This document shows, piece by piece, positions 56,903-64,000 of a stretch of 64,000 nucleotides of DNA. This DNA is from Montanilutibacter psychrotolerans (lineage in GTDB: Bacteria; Pseudomonadota; Gammaproteobacteria; Xanthomonadales; Xanthomonadaceae), in assembly GCF_003719825.1 (NCBI RefSeq), contig NZ_RIBS01000005.1, positions 359,921 to 423,920 of the forward strand. The letters are read 5' to 3'. The notes under the pieces were generated by a model. The model saw nothing but the letters and a program-made list of their open reading frames with translations, searched no databases and was not told the origin of the DNA. Within the stretch, counting starts at the first letter, position 1. Each line of letters begins with the position of its first letter. The position numbers and the translations under genes are program-made.

Positions 56903-57633
56903 GCCTCAAGGTGCCCTGGCTGGCGGCGCACCCGGACTCGCCGTTCCCACCGGCCGAGATGGCCTTGCGCGATCCCGACGGCCTGCTGGCGGTGGGTGGC
57001 GACCTGTCGCCGCCACGGCTGCTCAACGCCTATCGTCATGGCGTGTTTCCCTGGTTCTCCGAGGGACAGCCGATCCTGTGGTGGAGCCCCGACCCACGCA
57101 CGGTGTTCCCAACCGACGCGGTGCGGTTGTCGTCGCGCTTCCGCCGGGGCCTGCGCCACAGCGACTGGGTCGTCTGCGCCGACACCGCGTTTGCCCAGGT
57201 GCTCGACGCCTGCGCTACCGCACATCGACCGGGCCAGCGCGGAACCTGGATCACCGACGACATGCGCGCGGCCTACCTCGGGCTGCACCGCCTCGGCCAC
57301 GCGCATTCGGTGGAGGTGTTCGCCGGCGAACGACTGGTGGGCGGCATCTACGGCGTCGCGATCGGAAACATGTTCTTCGGCGAGAGCATGTTCAGTGGCG
57401 AATCGGGCGGGTCCAAGGTGGCCCTGGCGGCGCTTGCCCTGCGCCTGCGTTCGATGGGCTGGCCCTTGATCGACGCCCAGGTCGAGAACAGCCACCTTCT
57501 CTCGTTGGGCGCCCAGACCTGGCCCCGTTCGAAGTTCCTGGCGCATCTGCGCGAGCTGGTGGCCAAGCCGGGCGGGCTGATCGGGCCGTGGACCGGCTGG
57601 TTCGGCGAGCTGCCTGCCGCAGATCTCGCGTGA
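56899..57633 (+). CDS. aat: Leucyl/phenylalanyl-tRNA-protein transferase
   Basis: 244 residues; ATG 56899 overlaps the stop of the DUF482 gene. It transfers Leu or Phe from tRNA to proteins with N-terminal Lys or Arg, making N-degrons that ClpS passes to ClpAP. Signatures: GLLAVGGDLSPPRLLNAYRHGVFPWF, WWSPDPRTVF, GVAIGNMFFGESMFS and LIDAQVENSHLLSLGA. Full length. clpS and clpA lie 3 kb away on the other strand, so the pathway's parts are close together. The arginyl/leucyl-transferase gene (bpt/ate) that often follows aat is missing. Confidence 0.96.
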   Translation: MSLKVPWLAAHPDSPFPPAEMALRDPDGLLAVGGDLSPPRLLNAYRHGVFPWFSEGQPILWWSPDPRTVFPTDAVRLSSRFRRGLRHSDWVVCADTAFAQVLDACATAHRPGQRGTWITDDMRAAYLGLHRLGHAHSVEVFAGERLVGGIYGVAIGNMFFGESMFSGESGGSKVALAALALRLRSMGWPLIDAQVENSHLLSLGAQTWPRSKFLAHLRELVAKPGGLIGPWTGWFGELPAADLA

Positions 57634-57683
57634 CCGTGATGCCGAGGCCGTCGCGTCGGCGTACGTGGCGTCGATAAACCTCT

Positions 57684-57712
57684 TTGCGCCGCCGCCCGGT
57701 GCGTGGCACAAT
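57684..57712 (+). promoter_or_regulatory. Candidate promoter of infA
   Basis: TTGCGC (57684-57689), a 17-bp spacer and CACAAT (57707-57712) form a plausible sigma-70 promoter. Transcription would start near 57719, about 47 nt before the infA start codon. It lets infA be expressed independently of the trxB-aat operon. Confidence 0.45.
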
Positions 57713-57765
57713 GCGCGGCTTCGCGGCCGAGGAAAGGCCGCCTTTTGGCAACACTCAGGAAACAC

Positions 57766-57984
57766 ATGGCAAAAGATGACGTGATCGAGTTCGAGGGCAC
57801 GGTGGCGGAAACCCTTCCGAACACCATGTTCCGTGTACGCCTCGAAAACGGGCACGAGATCATTGCCCATATCTCCGGCCGCATGCGGAAGAACTACATC
57901 CGCATCCTGACCGGCGACAAGGTGAAGGTTGAGATGACTCCCTACGACCTGACCAAGGGTCGCATCACCTACCGCATGAAGTAA
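57766..57984 (+). CDS. infA: Translation initiation factor IF-1
   Basis: 72 residues, ATG after CAGGAAACAC. S1-type OB-fold protein that binds the A site of the 30S subunit with IF-2 and IF-3. The sequence [15 protein letters not shown] and the end [11 protein letters not shown] are standard for IF-1. Single-gene unit with its own promoter and an intrinsic terminator 22 nt after the stop. Confidence 0.98.
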   Translation: MAKDDVIEFEGTVAETLPNTMFRVRLENGHEIIAHISGRMRKNYIRILTGDKVKVEMTPYDLTKGRITYRMK

Positions 57985-58005
57985 TTGCGGTAACGCATTG
58001 ATTAG

Positions 58006-58029
58006 AAAGGCGGCCAATGGCCGCCTTTT
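58006..58029 (+). terminator. Intrinsic terminator of infA
   Basis: AAAGGCGGCC (58006-58015), loop AAT, GGCCGCCTTTT (58019-58029). A 10-bp GC-rich stem ends in four T. It lies 22 nt after the infA stop, and its A-run makes it potentially bidirectional for clpA. Confidence 0.9.
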
Positions 58030-58048
58030 GCGTTCCCTGGATTTGAAT

Positions 58049-58090
58049 TCCAGATCCTCGATTCCAGCCCCTCGACGCCAGATCCTCGAT
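58049..58090. repeat. Three tandem 14-bp imperfect repeats
   Basis: Units TCCAGATCCTCGAT (58049-58062), TCCAGCCCCTCGAC (58063-58076) and GCCAGATCCTCGAT (58077-58090). They lie in the convergent spacer between the infA terminator and the clpA stop. Function unknown. Confidence 0.7.
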
Positions 58091-58158
58091 ACCCGGCTCC
58101 TGTCGCCGGGCAGAGCGGCCCATTCCGCCCTGCCCACCTGGCTATCGGTCCGCGGCCC

Positions 58159-60438
58159 TTACACCGTCGCCGGCAGCAGTCGTTCCGGTTCGGCCTGCAC
58201 GTCGAGCACCAGTTCGTTGTCCTGGACGTCGACGCCGACCCGGCCGCCACCGACCAGCTTGCCGAACAGCAGCTCGTCGGCGAGCGGACGCTTGATCTTC
58301 TCCTGGATCACCCGAGCCATCGGTCGTGCGCCCATCAGGGGATCGAAACCGTGCTGGGCCAGCCAGTCGCGCGCGGTCGGCGTGGCCGACAGCGTCACGC
58401 CCTTCTCGTGCAACTGCGCTTCCAGCTCGATCAGGAACTTGTCGACCACGCGCAGGATGTGCTCGAACCCCAACGCCTGGAACTGCACGACAGCGTCCAG
58501 TCGATTGCGGAACTCGGGGCTGAAGCCCTTGCGGATCACCTCCATCGCATCGGTGCTGTGGTCCTGCTTGGTGAAACCGATCGAACGGCGTGCCGCCTGG
58601 GCCGCGCCCGCGTTGGTGGTCATCACCAGCACGACATTACGGAAGTTCGCCTCACGGCCGTTGGTGTCGGTCAGCGCACCGCGGTCCATGACCTGCAGCA
58701 GGATGTTGAAGATGTCCGGATGGGCCTTTTCCACTTCGTCGAGCAGCAGCACGCAGTGCGGCGTCTTGACGATCTTCTCGGTCAGCAGGCCGCCCTGGTC
58801 GAACCCCACGTAGCCCGGGGGCGCACCGATCAGGCGGCTGACCGAATGCGGTTCCATGTACTCGGACATGTCGAAACGCACCAGCTCGATTCCCAACTGC
58901 AGCGCGAGCTGTTTGGTCACCTCGGTCTTGCCCACGCCGGTCGGGCCGGCAAACAGGAAGTTGCCGATCGGCTTGTCGGGATTGCCCAACCCGGAACGGG
59001 CGAGCTTGATCGCCGAGGTCAGCGTGTCGATGGCCGGATCCTGGCCGAAGATCACCATCTTGAGGTTGCGTTCGAGGTTGCGCAGCACGTCCTTGTCGCT
59101 GGCCGAGACCTGCTTTGTCGGGATGCGCGCCATCTTGGCGACGATCGTCTCGATCTCCTCGACATCGATCATTGCCTTGCGCATGCCTTCCGGCAGCAGG
59201 CGCTGGCGCGCGCCGGCCTCGTCGATCACGTCGATCGCCTTGTCCGGCAGCAGCCGGTCACCGATGTGCTTGACCGACAGGTCGACCGCGGCCTGCAGCG
59301 CGTCGTCGGCGTAGGTCACCCCGTGGTGCGCCTCGTAGCGTGGCTTGAGACCGTGCAGGATCTCGACGGTCTCGCCAACGGTCGGCTCGACGATGTCGAT
59401 CTTCTGGAAGCGCCGTGCCAGTGCGCGGTCCTTCTCGAAGATGCCGCGGTATTCCTGGAACGTGGTCGAGCCGATGCAACGCAGCTCACCCGACGCCAAC
59501 GCCGGCTTGATCAGGTTGCTGGCGTCCATCGTGCCGCCACTGGCGGAACCGGCACCGATGATGGTGTGGATCTCATCGATGAACAGCACCGCGCCGGGCA
59601 GCTTGCGGATCTGCGTCAGCACGGCCTTGAGGCGCTTCTCGAAATCGCCGCGGTACTTGGTGCCGGCGACCAGGGCACCCAGGTCGAGCGCGTAGATCGT
59701 GGCGTCGGACAGCACGTCCGGCACCTCGCCATCGACGATGCGCTTGGCCAGGCCTTCGGCGATCGCGGTCTTGCCGACGCCGGCCTCGCCCACGTACAGC
59801 GGGTTGTTCTTGCGCCTGCGGCACAGCACCTGGATGGTGCGCTCGACCTCGTCAGCGCGACCGACCAGCGGGTCGATCTTGCCGTCGCGCGCGAGTTGGT
59901 TGAGGTTGACGGCGAACTCGGCCAGTGCGTCGGCCTTGCCCTCGCCATCGCCGCTGTCGGCCGGGCGGACTTCGTCGCTGCCGGACTCGTGCGGCTCGTC
60001 GTCGCCCTGCTTGGCGATGCCGTGCGAGAGGTAGTTGACGACGTCCAGGCGAGCGACGTCCTGCTGGTTCAAGTAGTAGACCGCGTGCGAATCCTTCTCG
60101 CCGAAAATCGCCACCAGCACGTTGGCGCCGCTGACTTCCTTCTTCCCGGAGGATTGAACGTGATAGACGGCGCGTTGCAGGACGCGCTGGAAGCCCAGCG
60201 TCGGTTGGGTATCGCGATCGACGTCCTCGGGCAATACCGAAACCGAGGTTGCGATTGCCTGCTCGAGGTCACCCCTCAAACGCGGCGAGTCGACGCCGCA
60301 GGCCTTCAGGACGCTTTCAGCCGACGGGTTGTCGAGCAGCGCCAGAAGGAGGTGTTCGACCGTCATGTACTCGTGGCGCGCCTCGCGGGCGCGTTTGTAG
60401 CACTGGCCGATGCTGTACTCGAGATCCTTGCTGAACAT
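58159..60438 (-). CDS. clpA: ATP-dependent Clp protease ATP-binding subunit ClpA
   Basis: 759 residues from ATG 60438 (GGAGGG upstream); the ATG at 60510 precedes unrelated residues. Hexameric AAA+ unfoldase that feeds substrates to ClpP. The Clp_N double repeat (1-145) binds ClpS. AAA1 has Walker [14 protein letters not shown] and AAA2 has [13 protein letters not shown]. The ClpP-contact loop IGFTKQD follows in AAA2. The order of clpS then clpA on the minus strand with a 142-bp gap is conserved in Gammaproteobacteria. clpP is not in the window. Confidence 0.97.
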   Translation of the reverse strand: MFSKDLEYSIGQCYKRAREARHEYMTVEHLLLALLDNPSAESVLKACGVDSPRLRGDLEQAIATSVSVLPEDVDRDTQPTLGFQRVLQRAVYHVQSSGKKEVSGANVLVAIFGEKDSHAVYYLNQQDVARLDVVNYLSHGIAKQGDDEPHESGSDEVRPADSGDGEGKADALAEFAVNLNQLARDGKIDPLVGRADEVERTIQVLCRRRKNNPLYVGEAGVGKTAIAEGLAKRIVDGEVPDVLSDATIYALDLGALVAGTKYRGDFEKRLKAVLTQIRKLPGAVLFIDEIHTIIGAGSASGGTMDASNLIKPALASGELRCIGSTTFQEYRGIFEKDRALARRFQKIDIVEPTVGETVEILHGLKPRYEAHHGVTYADDALQAAVDLSVKHIGDRLLPDKAIDVIDEAGARQRLLPEGMRKAMIDVEEIETIVAKMARIPTKQVSASDKDVLRNLERNLKMVIFGQDPAIDTLTSAIKLARSGLGNPDKPIGNFLFAGPTGVGKTEVTKQLALQLGIELVRFDMSEYMEPHSVSRLIGAPPGYVGFDQGGLLTEKIVKTPHCVLLLDEVEKAHPDIFNILLQVMDRGALTDTNGREANFRNVVLVMTTNAGAAQAARRSIGFTKQDHSTDAMEVIRKGFSPEFRNRLDAVVQFQALGFEHILRVVDKFLIELEAQLHEKGVTLSATPTARDWLAQHGFDPLMGARPMARVIQEKIKRPLADELLFGKLVGGGRVGVDVQDNELVLDVQAEPERLLPATV

Positions 60439-60580
60439 GGGGGACAGCCCTCCGGAATGCCAATGCAGTCCTACATGGGGACGCCCCGTGGGTTTTCCAT
60501 GACGCGTCACCGCCGCTCGAACTTAACGCCCAATGCCGGCTCTGTCGCTCCTGTACCTTCAGACGTTGTCTGATGGACTT

Positions 60581-60901
60581 TTAGGCCTTTTCCATCGTGC
60601 AGAGCAAGGGATGCTGGTGCAGCCTTGAAAATTCGTTCACCTGCGCCACCTTGGACTCGGCGATCTCGCGGGTGAACACGCCGCAGACGCCGCGGCCACG
60701 GGTGTGGACGTGCAGCATGATCTGGGTGGCTTTCTCGGCGGTCATCGGGAAGAAGCGCATCAGCACCTCGACCACGAAATCCATCGGTGTGTAATCGTCG
60801 TTGAGCAGCAACACCGAATACAGCGGCGGACGGGCGATCTCGGGTCTCCCGGTTTCCACCAGTACGCCGTGGCTGTGCTCATGCTCGGTCTGTTTGGCCA
60901 T
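60581..60901 (-). CDS. clpS: ATP-dependent Clp protease adaptor ClpS
   Basis: 106 residues. Binds N-degron residues and the ClpA N-domain. The conserved core reads [20 protein letters not shown] and then [21 protein letters not shown]; the hydrophobic pocket residues around DDYTPM are intact. The N-terminal extension is His/Glu-rich (EHEHSHG). No Shine-Dalgarno site precedes the ATG. A consensus TATAAT ends 7 nt before it, so the mRNA may be leaderless. Confidence 0.96.
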   Translation of the reverse strand: MAKQTEHEHSHGVLVETGRPEIARPPLYSVLLLNDDYTPMDFVVEVLMRFFPMTAEKATQIMLHVHTRGRGVCGVFTREIAESKVAQVNEFSRLHQHPLLCTMEKA

Positions 60902-60908
60902 GGCGGCG

Positions 60909-60914
60909 ATTATA
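60909..60914 (-). promoter_or_regulatory. Perfect -10 hexamer of clpS
   Basis: TATAAT on the minus strand at 60914-60909, seven nt before the ATG at 60901. A start 6-8 nt downstream of the -10 would fall at or next to the A of the ATG. No good -35 was found at 16-18 bp. Confidence 0.5.
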
Positions 60915-60989
60915 CCGGCGCCACCATGGACGACCGCGAGGTCGGCACGTCAGAATGACGGCACTTCCCGTCCTTTCAGAGGCCCGTGC

Positions 60990-61493
60990 ATGCGCCTGTC
61001 AGCCCCGTTGTTCGCGTTGCTGTTGTTGTCGTCCTTGCCGGCAGTGCATGCGCAGGCGGCCGAAACCGCCGTGGCGCGATCGACGACGCCGGACGCTGGC
61101 GTCAAGCGCATCCTCGATAGCCTGGACTACGACTACGAGGTCGACGAGGACGGCGACTTCAAGATGACCTTCGAACTCGACGACGAACGCACCCAATTGG
61201 TGTACGTCATCTCCTCGGTCGAGGAGTACGGTTCGAACAAGATCCGCGAAATCTGGTCCCCCGCCTATCGCCAGGAAGGGGGACAGTTCCCGGCCAACAT
61301 CGCCAACCGGCTGCTCGAAGAGAGCCACTCGGGAAAGATGGGCTCCTGGGTGAAGCAGGACGACATGGCGGTGCTGGTGATCAAGATCGCCGCCGACGCG
61401 AGCGCCGACGAGCTCGACGACGCGATCAACTACGCCATGTTCACCGCCGACAAGCTGGAAGCGTCGCTGACCGGCGGCAAGGACGATTTCTGA
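60990..61493 (+). CDS. YbjN-like secreted protein
   Basis: 167 residues; the ATG precedes a clear signal peptide (LSAPLFALLLLSSLPAVHAQA). The mature part (about 35-165) has the alpha/beta pattern of YbjN/type-III-chaperone-like folds: VKRILDSLDYDYEVDEDGDF, MTFELDDERTQLVYVISSV and LVIKIAADASADELDDAINY. Most YbjN proteins are cytosolic, so a periplasmic version is notable but not unique in Xanthomonadaceae. It diverges from clpS and ends 1 nt before the Nudix GTG, suggesting a four-gene operon with the Nudix gene, mnmA and hflD. Confidence 0.85.
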   Translation: MRLSAPLFALLLLSSLPAVHAQAAETAVARSTTPDAGVKRILDSLDYDYEVDEDGDFKMTFELDDERTQLVYVISSVEEYGSNKIREIWSPAYRQEGGQFPANIANRLLEESHSGKMGSWVKQDDMAVLVIKIAADASADELDDAINYAMFTADKLEASLTGGKDDF

Positions 61494-61494
61494 C

Positions 61495-61974
61495 GTGAGC
61501 TACCGCGAAGGCCGCTTCTGGCAACCCGACGTCACCGTCGCCACCATCGTGGTCGACGCCGGCCGGCTGTTGCTGGTCGAGGAACGCGTGGGCGGGCGGC
61601 TGGTGCTGAACCAGCCCGCGGGCCATCTCGAACCCGACGAGAGCCTGCTGGAAGCAGCCTTGCGCGAGACCCGCGAAGAAACCGGCTGGGACGTGCGCCT
61701 GACGGCCTTCGTCGGCGCCTACCAATGGAAGGCACCGGTTAACCCGGACGGCAGCGGCGGTCGGCACTATCTGCGCTTCGCCTTTGCCGCCGAGCCGCTT
61801 GCCCACGATCCGGCGCGCACGCTCGACGAGGGAATCGTCCGGGCATTGTGGCTGACCCCGTCGGAACTGCAGGCCGAACACGCCCGCCACCGCAGTCCGC
61901 TGGTGTGGCGCACGGCATCGGACTTCCTCGCCGGTCGACGCCAGCCGCTGGACCTGATGCAGCACCTGGCATGA
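61495..61974 (+). CDS. Nudix hydrolase (NudJ-like)
   Basis: 159 residues from GTG 61495. The complete Nudix box G-x5-E-x7-R-E-x2-E-E-x-G is present (GHLEPDESL... RETREETGW). In E. coli nudJ (ymfB) precedes mnmA and hflD exactly as here, and NudJ hydrolyses thiamin pyrophosphate and nucleoside di- and triphosphates. N- and C-terminal lengths fit NudJ. It overlaps mnmA by 4 nt (ATGA). Confidence 0.92.
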   Translation: MSYREGRFWQPDVTVATIVVDAGRLLLVEERVGGRLVLNQPAGHLEPDESLLEAALRETREETGWDVRLTAFVGAYQWKAPVNPDGSGGRHYLRFAFAAEPLAHDPARTLDEGIVRALWLTPSELQAEHARHRSPLVWRTASDFLAGRRQPLDLMQHLA

Positions 61975-63101
61975 GCACCGGCTCCGCCCACGGCGCCCGC
62001 ACGATCGTGGGCATGTCCGGCGGGGTCGATTCCTCGGTCGCCGCACTGCGCCTGCTCCGCGACGGCGAGCCGATCGCCGGGTTGTTCATGCAGAACTGGG
62101 CCGATGACGGCAGCGGCGACTGCCGGTCCGAAGACGATCGCCGCGACGCGGTGGCCGTCAGCGGACGGCTCGGCATCCCGATCCATTTCCGTGATTTTTC
62201 GGGCGAGTACTGGAAAGGCGTGTTCGAGCACTTTCTCGCCGAGTACGCGGCCGGCCGCACGCCCAATCCCGACGTGCTGTGCAACCGCGAGATCAAGTTC
62301 AAGCATTTCCTGGATGCGGCGCACGCGCTGGGATCGGACTTCATCGCCACCGGGCATTACGCCCGCGTCGAGCACGCCGACGGCGGTCACCGCCTGTTGC
62401 GCGCGGTGGACCGCAGCAAGGACCAGAGCTACTTCCTCCACCAGCTCGGCCAGGCCCAGCTGGCGGCCACCCGGTTTCCACTGGGCGACCTGATCAAGAC
62501 CGACGTACGCCAGATGGCGCGCGATGCCGGCCTGCCGACGGCGGCCAAGAAGGACTCCACCGGCATCTGCTTCATCGGCGAGCGCGATTTCCGCGAGTTC
62601 CTCGGGCGCTACCTGCCCGCGCGAACTGGCGAGATGCGAACGCCCGCCGGCCATGTCATCGGCGAGCATCCGGGGGTGTTCTTCTTCACCCTGGGGCAAC
62701 GCGAGGGGCTCAACATCGGTGGCGTGCGCGGCTTCGAACCGGCGCCGTGGTACGTCGTTGGCAAGGATGTCGCGCGCAACGTGCTGTACGTCGACCAGGG
62801 CATCGACAGCCCCTGGCTGCAGTCCCGGGCTCTGTGGACGGAAGCGGCGCATTGGGTGGCCGGTTCGCCACCGGCGCGGCGGTTTACCTGCACGGCGCAG
62901 ACCCGCTACCGGCAGGCAGACGAAGCCTGCCAGGTCGAGGTTGGCGACGACGGAACATTGAAAGTGGAATTCTCACGGTCGCAACGCGCGGTCACCCCGG
63001 GCCAGTCGCTGGTGCTGTACGACGGCGACGCCTGCCTTGGTGGCGCCGTGATCACCGCCACCGATGCCGCACTCGAACAACGCCTCAAGGCTTCCGCATG
63101 A
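61971..63101 (+). CDS. mnmA: tRNA-specific 2-thiouridylase MnmA
   Basis: 376 residues. Makes the 2-thio group of U34 in tRNA-Lys, -Glu and -Gln using sulfur from the TusE relay. ATP PP-loop GMSGGVDSS (14-22), catalytic Cys in [11 protein letters not shown] and second Cys in [11 protein letters not shown], with the C-terminal beta-barrel ([16 protein letters not shown]). An in-frame ATG at 61848 lies inside the Nudix gene, and ATG 61971 begins the conserved sequence. Stop overlaps the start of hflD. Confidence 0.97.
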   Translation: MSTGSAHGARTIVGMSGGVDSSVAALRLLRDGEPIAGLFMQNWADDGSGDCRSEDDRRDAVAVSGRLGIPIHFRDFSGEYWKGVFEHFLAEYAAGRTPNPDVLCNREIKFKHFLDAAHALGSDFIATGHYARVEHADGGHRLLRAVDRSKDQSYFLHQLGQAQLAATRFPLGDLIKTDVRQMARDAGLPTAAKKDSTGICFIGERDFREFLGRYLPARTGEMRTPAGHVIGEHPGVFFFTLGQREGLNIGGVRGFEPAPWYVVGKDVARNVLYVDQGIDSPWLQSRALWTEAAHWVAGSPPARRFTCTAQTRYRQADEACQVEVGDDGTLKVEFSRSQRAVTPGQSLVLYDGDACLGGAVITATDAALEQRLKASA

Positions 63102-63751
63102 CCGAACTCGGCACCCCCGAAACCCCGCCTCCCTCCCCTCGCGCCAGCCTGGTGTCCGACCGCGTGCTGGCGTTGGCCGGGCTGGTCCAGGCCCTCGCCC
63201 AAGTGCGCCGTATCGCCGATACCGGCCAGGCCAACGCGGCCGTGCTGGGCACCGCGCTGGATTCGGTGTTCTGCATCGACGCGGATTCGCCGGTAGCGAT
63301 CTACGGCACGCCCGAAGCGCTGCGCTCGGGCCTGATGCTGCTTCGGGACTACTTCGGCAAACAGACCCGCGACGAGCAACTGCCGCGGCTGGCGCTGGCG
63401 GTGCTGCAACTGGAGCGTCGCTTCGTGCGCGACGACGCCATGGCCGGCCAGGTGCAGGCCGGCATCCTGGCGCAGGCAGCGGTGGCCCAGCGGCTGGGAA
63501 GCACCCACCCGGAAGTGCTTTCGGCGCTCGGCGCGCTGTACGCCCGGACCCTCAGCAACCTGCGCCCTCGCGTGCTGGTGCAGGGCAACCCGCACTACCT
63601 GGGACAGGCCAGCGTCGTGGCGGAAGTGCGCGCGGTGCTGCTGGCGGCAGTGCGTTCGGCGGTGCTCTGGCGCCAGCTCGGCGGCAGCCTCTGGGATTTC
63701 CTGCTGCGCAGGCGGGAAATGGACGCGGCGGTGCGCGCCCACCTGGCCTGA
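63098..63751 (+). CDS. hflD: High frequency lysogenization protein HflD homologue
   Basis: 217 residues; ATG overlaps the mnmA stop (ATGA). All-helical HflD/YcfC family: [31 protein letters not shown] and [22 protein letters not shown] are typical. In E. coli HflD is a peripheral inner-membrane protein that binds lambda CII. Its conserved position after mnmA and before purB suggests an unrelated housekeeping role. It is the last gene of the window's final operon. Confidence 0.93.
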   Translation: MTELGTPETPPPSPRASLVSDRVLALAGLVQALAQVRRIADTGQANAAVLGTALDSVFCIDADSPVAIYGTPEALRSGLMLLRDYFGKQTRDEQLPRLALAVLQLERRFVRDDAMAGQVQAGILAQAAVAQRLGSTHPEVLSALGALYARTLSNLRPRVLVQGNPHYLGQASVVAEVRAVLLAAVRSAVLWRQLGGSLWDFLLRRREMDAAVRAHLA

Positions 63752-63786
63752 GCTCCTCAACGGCACGGTTGCCACGGGTCTCGTAG

Positions 63787-63814
63787 GGCGCATTAGCCAA
63801 AGGCGTAATGCGCC
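63787..63814 (+). repeat. REP-like palindromic element, copy 1
   Basis: GGCGCATTA (63787-63795) and TAATGCGCC (63806-63814) form a perfect 9-bp stem with an 11-nt A/G-rich loop, 36 bp after hflD. The core, followed by GGATGC, matches the reverse complement of copy 2. Confidence 0.75.
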
Positions 63815-63858
63815 GGATGCGACGCGCGACGCAGATCCACCTCGGCATCCACGAATCC

Positions 63859-63885
63859 GGCGCAATGCCCTTCGGTTATTGCGCC
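63859..63885 (-). repeat. REP-like palindromic element, copy 2 (inverted)
   Basis: GGCGCAAT (63859-63866) and ATTGCGCC (63878-63885), an 8-bp stem. Read on the minus strand its GGGCGCAATAACCGAAGG-type sequence aligns with copy 1. The two form an inverted pair like bacterial interspersed mosaic elements. The remaining 115 bp to the window edge show no gene. Confidence 0.75.
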
Positions 63886-64000
63886 CTTGTATCTTCAACC
63901 CACCAGCGATGGGCTGGTGATCCGGGGGCACTCGGATCGGTGCAGGGAGAGACTGTTTGCGCCCTGAGACTGCGAGTCTGAAACGTAGATGAGCTCCCTG

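Noticed and set aside
58351..60573. 740-codon plus-strand open frame
   Set aside because: Exact antisense of clpA; no ribosome binding site or domain.

Overview
The window is high-GC chromosomal DNA, most likely from a Lysobacter-like member of the Xanthomonadaceae (Gammaproteobacteria). The housekeeping gene orders ftsK-lolA-rarA-crcB, trxB-(GNAT)-aat-infA, clpS-clpA and Nudix-mnmA-hflD, together with DUF4124 secreted proteins, fit that family. No rRNA, tRNA, CRISPR array or intact insertion sequence was seen.

Positions 1-24,300 are accessory, natural-product-type DNA. On the minus strand lies the 5' part of a nonribosomal peptide synthetase (NRPS1, cut by the left edge). It reads A(Ala)-T-C-A(Leu)-T-dual E/C, judged from adenylation specificity residues. 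Its ATG follows about 500 bp that contain frame-broken pieces of a starter condensation domain. A lower-GC, apparently decayed stretch of about 1.3 kb comes next. Positions 7,232-13,584 hold a tight plus-strand operon: a 64-residue peptide gene, a strong hairpin, then five enzyme genes with gaps of 2 nt or 4-nt overlaps. Three of the enzymes pair a small N-terminal winged-helix-like domain, resembling a RiPP recognition element (RRE), with a PqqC/heme-oxygenase-like diiron-oxidase fold (HDO). The other two are a glutamate-1-semialdehyde-aminomutase-like PLP enzyme with a Cys-rich tail and an aldehyde dehydrogenase. I read this as a candidate ribosomal-peptide (RiPP) pathway and as the most unusual system in the window. 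A convergent peroxiredoxin gene follows. NRPS2 then has three modules, A-T-C-A(Pro)-T-C-A-T-R, with a C-terminal thioester reductase, so it predicts an X-Pro-X tripeptide aldehyde or alcohol.

Positions 24,300-43,400 carry signalling, redox and repair genes. They include a glycine-zipper protein, a di-heme cytochrome c lipoprotein, a three-gene operon (unknown protein, KaiC-like double ATPase, GGDEF-histidine kinase) and a SAM methyltransferase with a MerR/SoxR-type 19-bp-spacer promoter. They also include a large two-core hybrid histidine kinase, an alpha/beta-hydrolase lipoprotein, a sorbosone-dehydrogenase-like lipoprotein, a glutathione transferase, and the Ku/LigD end-joining pair.

Positions 43,400-64,000 begin with a membrane patatin-like protein and a DUF4124 protein. 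Core genes follow: crcB, rarA, lolA, ftsK, ald, trxB, a DUF482 GNAT protein, aat, infA, clpA, clpS, a YbjN-like protein, a Nudix hydrolase, mnmA and hflD. The window ends in a REP-like inverted-repeat pair. aat, clpS and clpA lie close together and could serve the N-degron pathway; the arginyl/leucyl transferase gene often found between aat and infA is absent there.
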